Source: G963662605 sp963667005
GTDB lineage: Bacteria > Bacteroidota > Ignavibacteria > Ignavibacteriales > Ignavibacteriaceae
Reading direction: 5' to 3'
Length of the DNA: 64,000 bases
NCBI GenBank assembly: GCA_963667005.1
Contig: OY762937.1
Location: forward strand, 2,480,001-2,544,000
Shown here in pieces: positions 53,659 to 63,200 of the stretch. The notes below the pieces were generated by a model that saw only the letters and a list, made by a program, of their open reading frames with translations, searched no databases and was not told the origin of the DNA. How positions within the stretch are numbered: the stretch's first letter is position 1; each line of letters opens with the position of its first letter. Made by a program: the position numbers and the translations under genes.

Positions 53659-54990
53659 ATGGATAAGCATTCTCTCAATGATCAGCAGGATATTAGCGTT
53701 GACGATAAACAGTATTCCATGGAGACGCATCTCATTTATGGGAAAAACGTCAGCACAAAATGGGACTATTCTCACCACGTTATCTCGCCGCTCACTTCAT
53801 CAGTAATTTTTAGATTAGATTCAGCCGAAAGGGGAGCCGAAGGCTTTAAAGAATTCGCAAACACTGATACCTTTGGCGATGAAAGCAATCCTATTTACAT
53901 CTACGACCGTTTAGGTGAACCGAATAAAAGTCTCCTTGAAGAAAATCTGGCCTATGTTGAAAGAGGCGAATGTGCGGTTACATTTTCTACGGGTATGGGA
54001 GCAATTTCAGGAGTTCTGGGAATATTGACAAAAACCGGTGACGAGATTGTTGCGCACCGCTCGATGTACGGCTGTACGTATTCATTGTTTATGAACTGGT
54101 ATCCGCGTTATAACATCAAGTGTACATTAACCGACCTTACCGATATTAATAACCTTATTGCGAACATTAATGACCAAACCAGAGTGGTATACTTTGAATC
54201 ACCATCAAATCCTACGCTGGATATCATTGATATTAGACAAATAAGGAAATTCGTTGATGAGATAAATGCCTCGCGCAAGGAAAACGAAAAAATTTACATC
54301 GTCGTAGACAACACGTTTGCAACACCATATTGTCAGAGGCCTATCGAATTAGGTGCCGATTTTGCAGTTAACTCGTTAACAAAAGGTATCGGCGGATTTG
54401 GTACCGATATGGGCGGTGTGGTAGTCGGAAGACAGCATTTCCACGATCTGCTGCTACTCATGAGAAAGGATTTCGGTGCTTGTTTAGGAACTAAGGCTGC
54501 CTGGACAATATTAACGTACGGTCTACCGACATTGCATTTGCGCATTGGAAGACAGGTGCAGAACGCCCAAAAAGTCGCTGAGTATCTTCACGGACATCCC
54601 ATGGTAGATTTTGTTAACTACCCGGGTTTACCGAGTTTCAGATTTTACGAACGTGCAAAAACACAAATGATTAATTTCAATGGCGAGTTTTCTCCCGGCA
54701 GTTTGATTTATTTTACTATAAAAGGTAAAGATGCCGAAGAGATGAGAAATAATGGCCGGATGATGATGAATTATGCAGCAAAGAATGCATACACATTAAC
54801 ATTGGCGGTCAGTCTGGGACACACCCGGACACTGATAGAACATCCGGCATCTATGACACATTCTATGATTCCGGCTGATAAATTATTAGCTGCCGACATT
54901 CATCCGGGAGGCATCCGAATGGCGGTAGGGCTTGAAAACAGTGATGATCTGATTAAAGATCTGGAGAAATGCCTCTCGATTTTTCAATAG
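53659..54990 (+). CDS. Cys/Met-metabolism PLP enzyme (methionine gamma-lyase / cystathionine gamma-synthase type)
   Basis: 443 residues. YDRLGEPNKSLLEENLAYVE, TFSTGMGAISGVLG, HRSMYGCTY (active-site Tyr), VYFESPSNPTLDI, VVDNTFATPYCQRP and the PLP lysine in NSLTKGIGGFG identify the family. The C-terminus has LAVSLGHTRTLIEHPASMTH and GGIRMAVGLEN, where Ser replaces none of the usual ligands. The N-terminus is about 45 residues longer than typical. Gamma-lyase versus gamma-synthase cannot be decided. First of a run of five same-strand genes. Confidence 0.88.
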   Translation: MDKHSLNDQQDISVDDKQYSMETHLIYGKNVSTKWDYSHHVISPLTSSVIFRLDSAERGAEGFKEFANTDTFGDESNPIYIYDRLGEPNKSLLEENLAYVERGECAVTFSTGMGAISGVLGILTKTGDEIVAHRSMYGCTYSLFMNWYPRYNIKCTLTDLTDINNLIANINDQTRVVYFESPSNPTLDIIDIRQIRKFVDEINASRKENEKIYIVVDNTFATPYCQRPIELGADFAVNSLTKGIGGFGTDMGGVVVGRQHFHDLLLLMRKDFGACLGTKAAWTILTYGLPTLHLRIGRQVQNAQKVAEYLHGHPMVDFVNYPGLPSFRFYERAKTQMINFNGEFSPGSLIYFTIKGKDAEEMRNNGRMMMNYAAKNAYTLTLAVSLGHTRTLIEHPASMTHSMIPADKLLAADIHPGGIRMAVGLENSDDLIKDLEKCLSIFQ

Positions 54991-55012
54991 TTAATTTTAC
55001 GGAGATTGCCCT

Positions 55013-56725
55013 ATGGCAAAGACTTATGAAATTCATGAAGTTCACCGCATAACATCCATCCAGGATATGGTATTGCAGTCGGCTTCAAGATTTATAAATT
55101 TACCGGCGTTACAGGATTTAAGTTCTACACCGATAAATTCATTGACATTTTCAGAATTATTAGAACACATATTATTATTCGGTAGTGCGTTAAAAAAACT
55201 TGGACTTAAAGAAAGAACAACCATCGCGGTCATTTCTGAAAACAGAGTCCAGTGGACCTTAACGTACCTTACTGCAATGGCTTTTAATCATATCATCGTT
55301 CCAATTGATAAAAACCTGACACAGAGCGAAATATTCAATATCATTCACGAATCCGACGCGGAAGTGATTGTTTTTTCTGAAGGCTTTCACTCGATGATGA
55401 GTGAAGCAAAATTAGTGCTCAAACGGCTCAAATTTTTTATCAGCATGGATTCGGCAGACCTTTCGGAGAACATTCAATCAATGCCTGAATTAATCCGGAA
55501 TGCGACACCGATTACGAAAAATGAATTGCCTGAGATACATCTTGATGAACCGGCAGAGATAATTTTTACATCGGGTTCGCTTGGCCGGGCAAAAGGCGTT
55601 ATGCTTTCGCAGAGGAATATAGCGGCTAATCTGTACGGAATGCGCTCGGCATTTAAAATTTACACCTCGGATAAATTTTTATCTATCCTGCCGATACATC
55701 ATACATACGAATGCACCTGCGGCCAGTTATGTCCGGTATATAGCGGGGCAAGCGTCTGGTATTCACGGTCGTTGAAAACGATTGTAGACGATATGCTCAA
55801 AGTTCAACCGACTATGGTACTCGGTGTGCCTCTGATTTTCGAAAAAATGTTCCGTAAGATATATAAAACAATTCAGGCAGATAGAGTAAAATCAGTTGTT
55901 ATCAGACCAATGATTCATATAACGGATTTTCTTTCTTTATTCGGCTGGAAGGATTCTAAGAAACTGATTTTTAAAGAACTACACAAGAATTTCGGTGGAA
56001 ATATCAGAGCTTTTATTGTTGGTGGGGCGGCGGCAGACCCTTCTGTTGCCAAAGGCTTGCGGGAATTCGGGTTTAACTTCATTCAGGGGTACGGACTTAC
56101 CGAAACTTCGCCGATTCTAGCTTTGAACAGACTTGAAGCATTCAAAGATAATGCCGCCGGTATTCCGTTACCGAATGTTGAAATCAAAATTGTTGATACC
56201 GACGAAAACGGCATCGGAGAAATTCTTGCTAAAGCTGATAACGTAATGCTTGGATATTATAAAAACAAAGAATTGACTAACTCGGTTGTAATTGACGGCT
56301 GGTTTCACACCGGTGATCTGGGTTTAATTGATGATGACGGTTTTTTGCATATCAGCGGAAGAAAAAAGAATGTTATCATTACCAAAAACGGAAAGAATGT
56401 ATTTCCGGAAGAGATTGAAGATGCTCTACTGCTCAACACATTCGTTAAGGAAGTTCTGGTGTATGCCGACAAAAATGCAAAAGAGGATGATGATGTAATA
56501 GCAGCACAGATCGTTCCGGATCACGAATCATTTATCGAAATGTCCGAAAAAAATAATGTTCAGATTACTCCGGAGATTATCAAGTCAACAATCGGTGAAG
56601 CGATTAAACAAGTTAATAAAACGCTTCCGAGCTACAAGCAAGTCCGGAAATTTACGATTCGTGATAACGAATTTGAAAAAACAACAACACAGAAAATAAA
56701 AAGATATCTTGTTCAACAGCCGTAG
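55013..56725 (+). CDS. AMP-dependent acyl-CoA synthetase (long-chain type)
   Basis: 570 residues of the ANL superfamily. Adenylate motif IIFTSGSLGRAKGVMLSQRN (Ser-Leu instead of the usual Thr-Thr), GYGLTETSP, GWFHTGDLGLID and GRKKNVIITKNGKNVFPEEI, with the C-terminal catalytic Lys in FEKTTTQKIKRY. This fits FadD-like or AMP-forming fatty acyl-CoA synthetases. 22 bases after the PLP enzyme and 47 before ald, so probably one operon. Chain length not predictable. Confidence 0.9.
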   Translation: MAKTYEIHEVHRITSIQDMVLQSASRFINLPALQDLSSTPINSLTFSELLEHILLFGSALKKLGLKERTTIAVISENRVQWTLTYLTAMAFNHIIVPIDKNLTQSEIFNIIHESDAEVIVFSEGFHSMMSEAKLVLKRLKFFISMDSADLSENIQSMPELIRNATPITKNELPEIHLDEPAEIIFTSGSLGRAKGVMLSQRNIAANLYGMRSAFKIYTSDKFLSILPIHHTYECTCGQLCPVYSGASVWYSRSLKTIVDDMLKVQPTMVLGVPLIFEKMFRKIYKTIQADRVKSVVIRPMIHITDFLSLFGWKDSKKLIFKELHKNFGGNIRAFIVGGAAADPSVAKGLREFGFNFIQGYGLTETSPILALNRLEAFKDNAAGIPLPNVEIKIVDTDENGIGEILAKADNVMLGYYKNKELTNSVVIDGWFHTGDLGLIDDDGFLHISGRKKNVIITKNGKNVFPEEIEDALLLNTFVKEVLVYADKNAKEDDDVIAAQIVPDHESFIEMSEKNNVQITPEIIKSTIGEAIKQVNKTLPSYKQVRKFTIRDNEFEKTTTQKIKRYLVQQP

Positions 56726-56772
56726 TACAAGAGTTTTAACAAAAAAGTCTATTTAATTAAGAGAAAAGCCGT

Positions 56773-57894
56773 ATGAAGATCGGAATTCCAAAAGAACGAA
56801 AATTCGAAGAAAGACGAATATCTTTGGCTCCGGCAGGAGTTGATACTTTGGTTAGAGCCGGACACACTGTTTATGTAGAAAAAGGTGCTGGAGCTGCATG
56901 TCATTTCCCGGACAGTGAATATGAAGACCTTGGTGCACATATTGTGTACAGTGCTGAGGAAGTCTTTCAAAGATCAGATATTGTAGTAAAAGTCAATCAG
57001 CTGCTCGAAGATGAGTGTGAACTCATGAAAGAGAATCAAACATTATTCTCTTTTCTTCATCTTGCCACCAGCGGGAAGAAGGTACTGAATTCATTGCTCG
57101 AAAAGAAAGTAACGGCAATAAGCTATGAACTGATAGAACATCAGGGAGAACTTCCCATTCTTCATTCAATGAGTGAAATAGCCGGACAAATATGTGTGCA
57201 GGTTGCCGAGAGTTTATTGGAAAGCAGCAATCACGGAGGCCGTGGAGTTCTCATCGGCGGTATCGCCGGAGTAGCTCCTGCTGCGGTGGTAATAATCGGT
57301 GCAGGTGTTGTCGGATCAGTTGCAGTCCGTTCTGCAATTGGACGCGGCGCAAGTGTCATTGTTCTGGATAAAGATCTGATTCAACTCAGAAAGATTGACG
57401 CTACTTATCACAAACGCGTTACAACGGTTGTTGCCAATCCTTACACGATAGCCCGCGGAGTAAAATTTGCGGATGTTTTGATAGGAGCAGTTCAGAATAA
57501 GGCAGCTAAGTCACCTCATGTTGTTACTGAGGGAATGGTTAAAACAATGAAGAAAGGCGCCGTGATTGTGGATGTTTCGATTGATCAGGGCGGCTGTGTT
57601 GAAACAAGCCGGCCGACGACCCACTCTAATCCGGTGTTCGTTTCCCATGGAGTTATTCATTACTGTGTACCGAATATGCCGGCAAAGGTTGCAAGAACAG
57701 CCAGTTTCGGATTGACCAATGCATCCCTTCCATATATTTTGGAAGTCGCCGACAAAGGATTGATGCCTTCACTCAGCGATGATGCAGGCTTATTAGCAGG
57801 TGTTTGTACCTTTAACGGTACGTGTTCAAATGAAGTTATCGCAGATACGTATAATGTAGAATTCAGAAGAATACATCTTTTTTCAAAAAACTAA
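56773..57894 (+). CDS. ald: alanine dehydrogenase
   Basis: Oxidatively deaminates L-alanine to pyruvate with NAD+. 373 residues. N-terminal IGIPKERKFEERRISLAPAG, the catalytic region VKVNQLLEDE and FLHLATSG (Lys and His), Rossmann VVIIGAGVVGSVAVRSAIG, DVSIDQGGCVETSRPTTHSN with the catalytic Asp, and HYCVPNMPAKVARTASFGLT are typical. Sits between the acyl-CoA synthetase and the CoA-transferase. Confidence 0.94.
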   Translation: MKIGIPKERKFEERRISLAPAGVDTLVRAGHTVYVEKGAGAACHFPDSEYEDLGAHIVYSAEEVFQRSDIVVKVNQLLEDECELMKENQTLFSFLHLATSGKKVLNSLLEKKVTAISYELIEHQGELPILHSMSEIAGQICVQVAESLLESSNHGGRGVLIGGIAGVAPAAVVIIGAGVVGSVAVRSAIGRGASVIVLDKDLIQLRKIDATYHKRVTTVVANPYTIARGVKFADVLIGAVQNKAAKSPHVVTEGMVKTMKKGAVIVDVSIDQGGCVETSRPTTHSNPVFVSHGVIHYCVPNMPAKVARTASFGLTNASLPYILEVADKGLMPSLSDDAGLLAGVCTFNGTCSNEVIADTYNVEFRRIHLFSKN

Positions 57895-57910
57895 TCACAA
57901 ATAGGAATTT

Positions 57911-59260
57911 ATGATAGCCGGAACACAAACTCCGATCAACTATTCGGCATCTGTCATGAAGAATTACAATTCTAAAATAGTGACAGCCGAGCAGGCAGTT
58001 AGCCTCGTAAAACCGGGTGACAAAGTGCTGATGCACTCTAACTGTGCCATTCCCATGAAATTAGTCAACGCGTTGGTAGATAGAAGAGAATCACTGGAGA
58101 ATGTTGAAATACTTCACGTTCTTGCAGTTGGTGAACTTCCTTATTTGAAGCCGGGTATGGAAAAGCACTTCCGGCACCGCTCCTTTTTTATGGGAGCAAA
58201 CGCACGGCAGGCTGTTAACGAAGGACGGGCGGATTTCATTCCCATTTACTTGTTTGAATACCCAAAATTGTTTGGACAGGGCATCATTAAACCGAATGTC
58301 GCATTTCTTCATCTTTCACCTCCGGATGAACATGGATTTTGCAGTTTTGGTGTTGAGGTCGGATTATCAAAAACAGGTGCCGATAAAGCTGACATTGTTG
58401 TTGCACAGATCAACAAAAATATGCCTCGCACATTGGGCGACAGCTTCATCCATATCAATAGGATTAATTACATTGTTGAGTCTGATGAAGCCATCATGGA
58501 ACTGCCGCAAGGTGAAAAGGAGATGGGTGCGGAAAGGACTGAAGTATTTTCTAAAATCGGTATGTATATTGCCGAGCTTATTGAAGACGGCTCCACGTTG
58601 CAGATGGGCATCGGTTTAATTCCGGATTCAGTTCTTAAGTTTTTGGGAAGTAAAAAAGACCTCGGCATTCATTCAGAAATGTTTTCGGACGGTATTATCC
58701 CTCTTGTTGAGAGTGGAGTAATTACGAATTCCAAAAAAATAATTCATGCCGGTAAAATTATTGCCGGATTTGTGCTCGGCACGCAACGGCTGTATAATTT
58801 TATTGACAACAACCCGATGATTGAATTCCATCCTCAAGAATATGTAAATGATCCGTTTGTGATTTCACAGAACCCGAAAATGGTTGCAATCAACTCGGCT
58901 ATTGAAGTTGATTTAACGGGGCAGGTCTGTGCTGATTCCATTGGTTCCAAGTTTATCAGCGGATTCGGTGGACAGGTTGATTTTATCCGTGGAGCCTCAA
59001 GATCAGAAGGTGGAAAACCGATTATTGCTTTACCATCAACAGCTAAGGGTGATGCTATTTCAAGAATCGTTACAACATTAAAGCCGGGAGCCGGAGTAGT
59101 GACCAACAGAGCGGATGTTCACTATGTTGTTACTGAATTCGGCGTGGCAAACTTATTCGGAAAATCCATCCGTGAACGAGTTCAGGCACTGATAAAAATT
59201 GCACATCCCAAGTTCAGGGATGAATTAGCAGCATACGCAAAATCTAATAATTATATTTAA
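57911..59260 (+). CDS. acetyl-CoA hydrolase/transferase family (4-hydroxybutyrate CoA-transferase type)
   Basis: 449 residues. GDKVLMHSNCAIPMKLV, FLHLSPPDEHGFCSFGVEVG, LQMGIGLIPDSVL, the catalytic Glu in LGIHSEMFSDG, FVLGTQRLYNFIDNNP and the closing GVANLFGKSIRERVQALI belong to this CoA-transferase family. The acceptor acid (acetate, butyrate, 4-hydroxybutyrate) is not decidable from sequence. Starts 16 bases after ald. Confidence 0.9.
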   Translation: MIAGTQTPINYSASVMKNYNSKIVTAEQAVSLVKPGDKVLMHSNCAIPMKLVNALVDRRESLENVEILHVLAVGELPYLKPGMEKHFRHRSFFMGANARQAVNEGRADFIPIYLFEYPKLFGQGIIKPNVAFLHLSPPDEHGFCSFGVEVGLSKTGADKADIVVAQINKNMPRTLGDSFIHINRINYIVESDEAIMELPQGEKEMGAERTEVFSKIGMYIAELIEDGSTLQMGIGLIPDSVLKFLGSKKDLGIHSEMFSDGIIPLVESGVITNSKKIIHAGKIIAGFVLGTQRLYNFIDNNPMIEFHPQEYVNDPFVISQNPKMVAINSAIEVDLTGQVCADSIGSKFISGFGGQVDFIRGASRSEGGKPIIALPSTAKGDAISRIVTTLKPGAGVVTNRADVHYVVTEFGVANLFGKSIRERVQALIKIAHPKFRDELAAYAKSNNYI

Positions 59261-59264
59261 TCTG

Positions 59265-59954
59265 ATGATAGGAATTATTGGCGACATTCATGGCTGCTAC
59301 CATACGTTAGTCACTCTGGTGAATAAGGTAGGGGAGAAATATCCCGGGATATCTTTGTACAGTGTTGGTGATATTGTAGACCGGGGTAATTTTTCGCATC
59401 TGGTTATTGAATACATAGCAAAAACCGGTATCAGGACTGTACTGGGTAATCACGATAACTTGTTTTGTCACGCGTTTTACACTCCCGGCAGTCCGTGGGC
59501 ATTAGTTTGGGAAATGAATGGATGCCAGAAGACTATGGCCTTTTATAGCCAGAATGAATCTTTGTGGGGCCTGCACGCCGAATTTATCAAGCAATTCCCA
59601 TTGTATTATGTTGACGAGGGGTGTTTGATAACTCATGCAGGAATCTCCAAGTATAATTTTGAGAGTATTAAGGATTATCTGAGGGATAGAAATTTTGATT
59701 GGAATGAAATTTTAAAAATTTCACAAGACGATGAAATTGGGGTTTTATGGAATAGAGCACCTCTGCAGCCTCTTGATTTACTACAGGTAGTTGGACATAC
59801 CAGACATCAGGATGTCGAGTTCAACAAATCCGGTAATGCGGTATACATTGATACTGCAGCTTGTGCGGGGAATAAATTGAGCTGCGTTATTGCACAAGGG
59901 GGAGAAATTATTGACATAATTTCGCAAAATACTTCCAAAGAGGATGTTTCATAA
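59265..59954 (+). CDS. PPP-type metallophosphoesterase (serine/threonine phosphatase-like)
   Basis: 229 residues with the PPP signature order GDIHGCY, GDIVDRG, GNHDN, then ITHAGIS and VGHTRHQD. Related bacterial proteins include PrpA/B protein phosphatases and ApaH-type enzymes; the substrate is open. Four bases after the CoA-transferase stop, so last gene of the run. Confidence 0.88.
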   Translation: MIGIIGDIHGCYHTLVTLVNKVGEKYPGISLYSVGDIVDRGNFSHLVIEYIAKTGIRTVLGNHDNLFCHAFYTPGSPWALVWEMNGCQKTMAFYSQNESLWGLHAEFIKQFPLYYVDEGCLITHAGISKYNFESIKDYLRDRNFDWNEILKISQDDEIGVLWNRAPLQPLDLLQVVGHTRHQDVEFNKSGNAVYIDTAACAGNKLSCVIAQGGEIIDIISQNTSKEDVS

Positions 59955-60264
59955 AGTTGCCAAATTTTTGCCTTAAATAAGATGCCGGTAAATCATATTT
60001 TTCCTAAGGGAGTTCTTCATAAGAAGAGAAATTTTTAGTATTTTTGATTCTGCTAAAAGCCATTTAGCGGAACTAAAACTCATATCCAGGAAAAAACCGG
60101 AGAATTTTTATAGGGAGTATTGTTACATTTCTTTTTGTGGATTTAGGCAAAGCATTTTAACTCGTTTTGCCGGAATCAAAACATCAGTCGTTTCATTAAT
60201 TATTTTTGCAGGATAGAAAATTTTTTCCGGGAATTCTAAATTTCTTAGGTTTTTCTTTGCCCAG
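59955..60264. other. gap upstream of sprA
   Basis: No gene with a normal start is seen. A GCTAAA/TTTAGC hairpin lies at 60051-60067. AGGATAGAAAATT at 60211 looks like a ribosome site followed by an ATT. The sprA frame is open back to a TAG at 60214. Confidence 0.5.
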
Positions 60265-63200
60265 GTGATTCTTGGGGCCGTTGTATTTTATGGCCTTATG
60301 AATATCGGGTTTACCTATACTCCTGATTCGCAGGTGAATAAGCATATTTGGACAGATGCTCTTATGGAGCATGCTATCCGGAATGCTTCTGACTCACTTG
60401 CTGCTAAGCATAAAGAAGCCGCTGATACTACACAGACAAAAAAAGTGACTCCAGCTGACAGTACGAAAAGTACTTTAGATTCCACCGGAGCATCTTCAAA
60501 ACCTGTTTCAATTCAAGTTTTAGATCCTTTATCTGTAAAAGCCAAGGCTGATTCTTCTGTGGCAGCTAAAGCCGATTCAACCACGCACTTGCCTGATTCA
60601 TTAAAGGCAAAAGCCACCGGCGGTAAAAATCAACCCGCTGATTCGCTAAAGGGCAAGGTTTCAGATCTCCCAAAAGTTGATTCAACCAGAATAGATTCAA
60701 CTGCCCGTGTAAAGCATTTCAAAACAAAGAGGAAAGACGTTCCATATACTACAATAGGCTCTCATAAGCCTTCGAAATTATTCGCCACGCCTTCACAGCA
60801 GAAAAAAGAGACTCAGATTGATACGTCTGACGGCCGCAAAGTGACTGTAAAAGAATCTATCGCTGGAACCCGGGTCCGTAACCCTCTCACTATGACTATG
60901 TCCGATTACATCGCTCTCAAGTTATTGAGTCATGAAAGAGAATCATGGGAAGAGATTGTCTATAAGTATGAATTGAAGGACCAGAAAAAAGATCTCGGAA
61001 ATTTAATTAAAGATTTTACAGATTTTGAGATACCACTCCCAAGTGTTGGTGTACTCAGCATTTTTGGTGCTCCGAAAATCAGCTTAAAGATCGGTGGTGC
61101 GGTTGACATACACGGTGCATGGAGAAATGAAACAACCGAAGGTGTGACTGCTTCCAGCTTGGGTAATACCAGAAACGAACCGGATTTCCGTCAGCAGGTG
61201 CAAATTAATGTTAATGGTACAATCGGCGACAAGTTGCAGATTTCGGCAGACTGGAATACAGAGCGTACATTTGAGTATGAAAACCAGCTGCATATCAAGT
61301 ACACCGGATATGAAGATGAAATCATCCAAAGCATAGAAGCAGGTAACGTTTCACTTCAGGCATCTAATCTTGTAGGGGGAAGCGAAGCACTGTTTGGTAT
61401 CAAAGCGAATTTTAAATTAGGTCCATTGGATTTAACCGCTCTTGCTTCACAGAAGAAAGGCGAGATTAAAGAAAAATCGGTTTCCGGTGGTTCATCAAGC
61501 CAGCCGTTTACACTGCGCGCTTACAATTACTCCAAGAATCATTATTTCGTTGATCAAGCATACGCTGATACATCTGCCGGCTTGAATTTATTCTCTAAAT
61601 ATTTTGCTCAGGCTACTCCGACAATTGATGAAAACTACAGGATCACCTATATCGAAGTTTGGAAATCCATCAATCAGGTAGTTACCGACCCGAATGAGTG
61701 GATGGGCAATGCTTACATAGACCTGCCGGTAAATCCCGGAACGTTGTATGATTCCACATACAGAAGCGCCACAATGACTGAAATTCCGGGAGAAAAAGTC
61801 AGAGGTAGATTTGTCATGTTGACGGAAGGAACAGATTATATTGTTCATCCCGAAACAGGATTTATTACCTTCAAGACATCCATTCAGGATCAGGACATTA
61901 TAGCTGTTGCTTATACGGCAGGCGGTAAGACGTATGGAGAGTTATCCAAAAATCTTGATAAATCAAAACTCAGCGGTCTTGTACTCAAACTTGTAAAGCC
62001 CCAGAATTTACAGCCCCAGTATAAGAAAGCCTGGAACTTGCAGCTAAAGAATATCTATTCGATTGGCGCCCGGAATATTCAGAAGGATGGTTTTACCTGC
62101 GATATAAAATATGAAATTGACGGTAGTGATGCTCAGTCGACTCTTGGTTCAGTCCGCTTATTGACCGCATTTGGCCTCGATATTCTGGACGCAAGCAATA
62201 ATGCCCAACCGGATGGTCTCTTTGATTTTCGCCCTGCCTATACGATCATTCCTGCAACCGGAGAGATTATTTTCCCGACCCTGCAGCCTTTTGGTCGGAA
62301 TATTTCAGCTGCCTTACCAAATTATGACTCATTGCGCTATAATGATATTTATGATACAACAGTTACCTATGCTCAACAGAACAAAGTAAAAGATAAATTT
62401 GTTATTTCGGGGCAATCCACAGGTGAGTCTTCTTCAAGCTATCAGCTTGGATTTAACGTCGTTGAAAATTCCGTAAAGGTCACTTTGAATGGCCGTGAAT
62501 TAACGAATAATGTTGATTACTCGGTTGATTATAATATCGGTACACTGACTATCCGAAATGAGGCTGCGCTGGTATCAGGAGCAAACCTCAAGATATCGTA
62601 CGAAGAAAACGACCTTTTCCAGATAGCATCAAAAACCTTGTTCGGTATTCGAGGTATTTTCAATATTTCCAATTCGACCAAACTCGGTTTTTCGATGTTA
62701 ACATTGAGCGAGCAGACGTTGAGTGATAAGGTGCGTATCGGTGAAGAGCCGATGAATAACTCGATTTACGGAGTTGACTTCCAGACAGCTGCTGAACTTC
62801 CATTAGTATCCCGCATGCTGGATAAAATTATTTCTACAAAAGAATCATCAAATTTTGCTATCAAGGCCGAAGCAGCTTTGATGAATCCTGACCCGAATAC
62901 AAAAAAGAGTACCATCGCATCTGATAAGTCAAATAACATCGCTTATGTTGATGATTTTGAAGGAACGAAGAGAATCATTCCTGTCGGAGTAGGTTATACC
63001 GGATGGAAAGATATTAGTGTTCCTACAAATCTTGATGCTGCTATAAATGATCTTCCTGATACGGTGAAGATGAATTATAAAGCTAAAGCCTGGTGGTACA
63101 ATATTCTGCCTTCGGATGTGTCGGTAAATGCTATCTGGCCGAAGAAGCGTGTGGCGACAAATGATCAGCTCGTGACAGTATTGGATTTCGTCTATGATCC

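Noticed and set aside
59955..60216. Short ORF fused upstream of sprA
   Set aside because: The frame is open but has no ATG, GTG or TTG and ends in TAG. The sequence is not conserved-looking.
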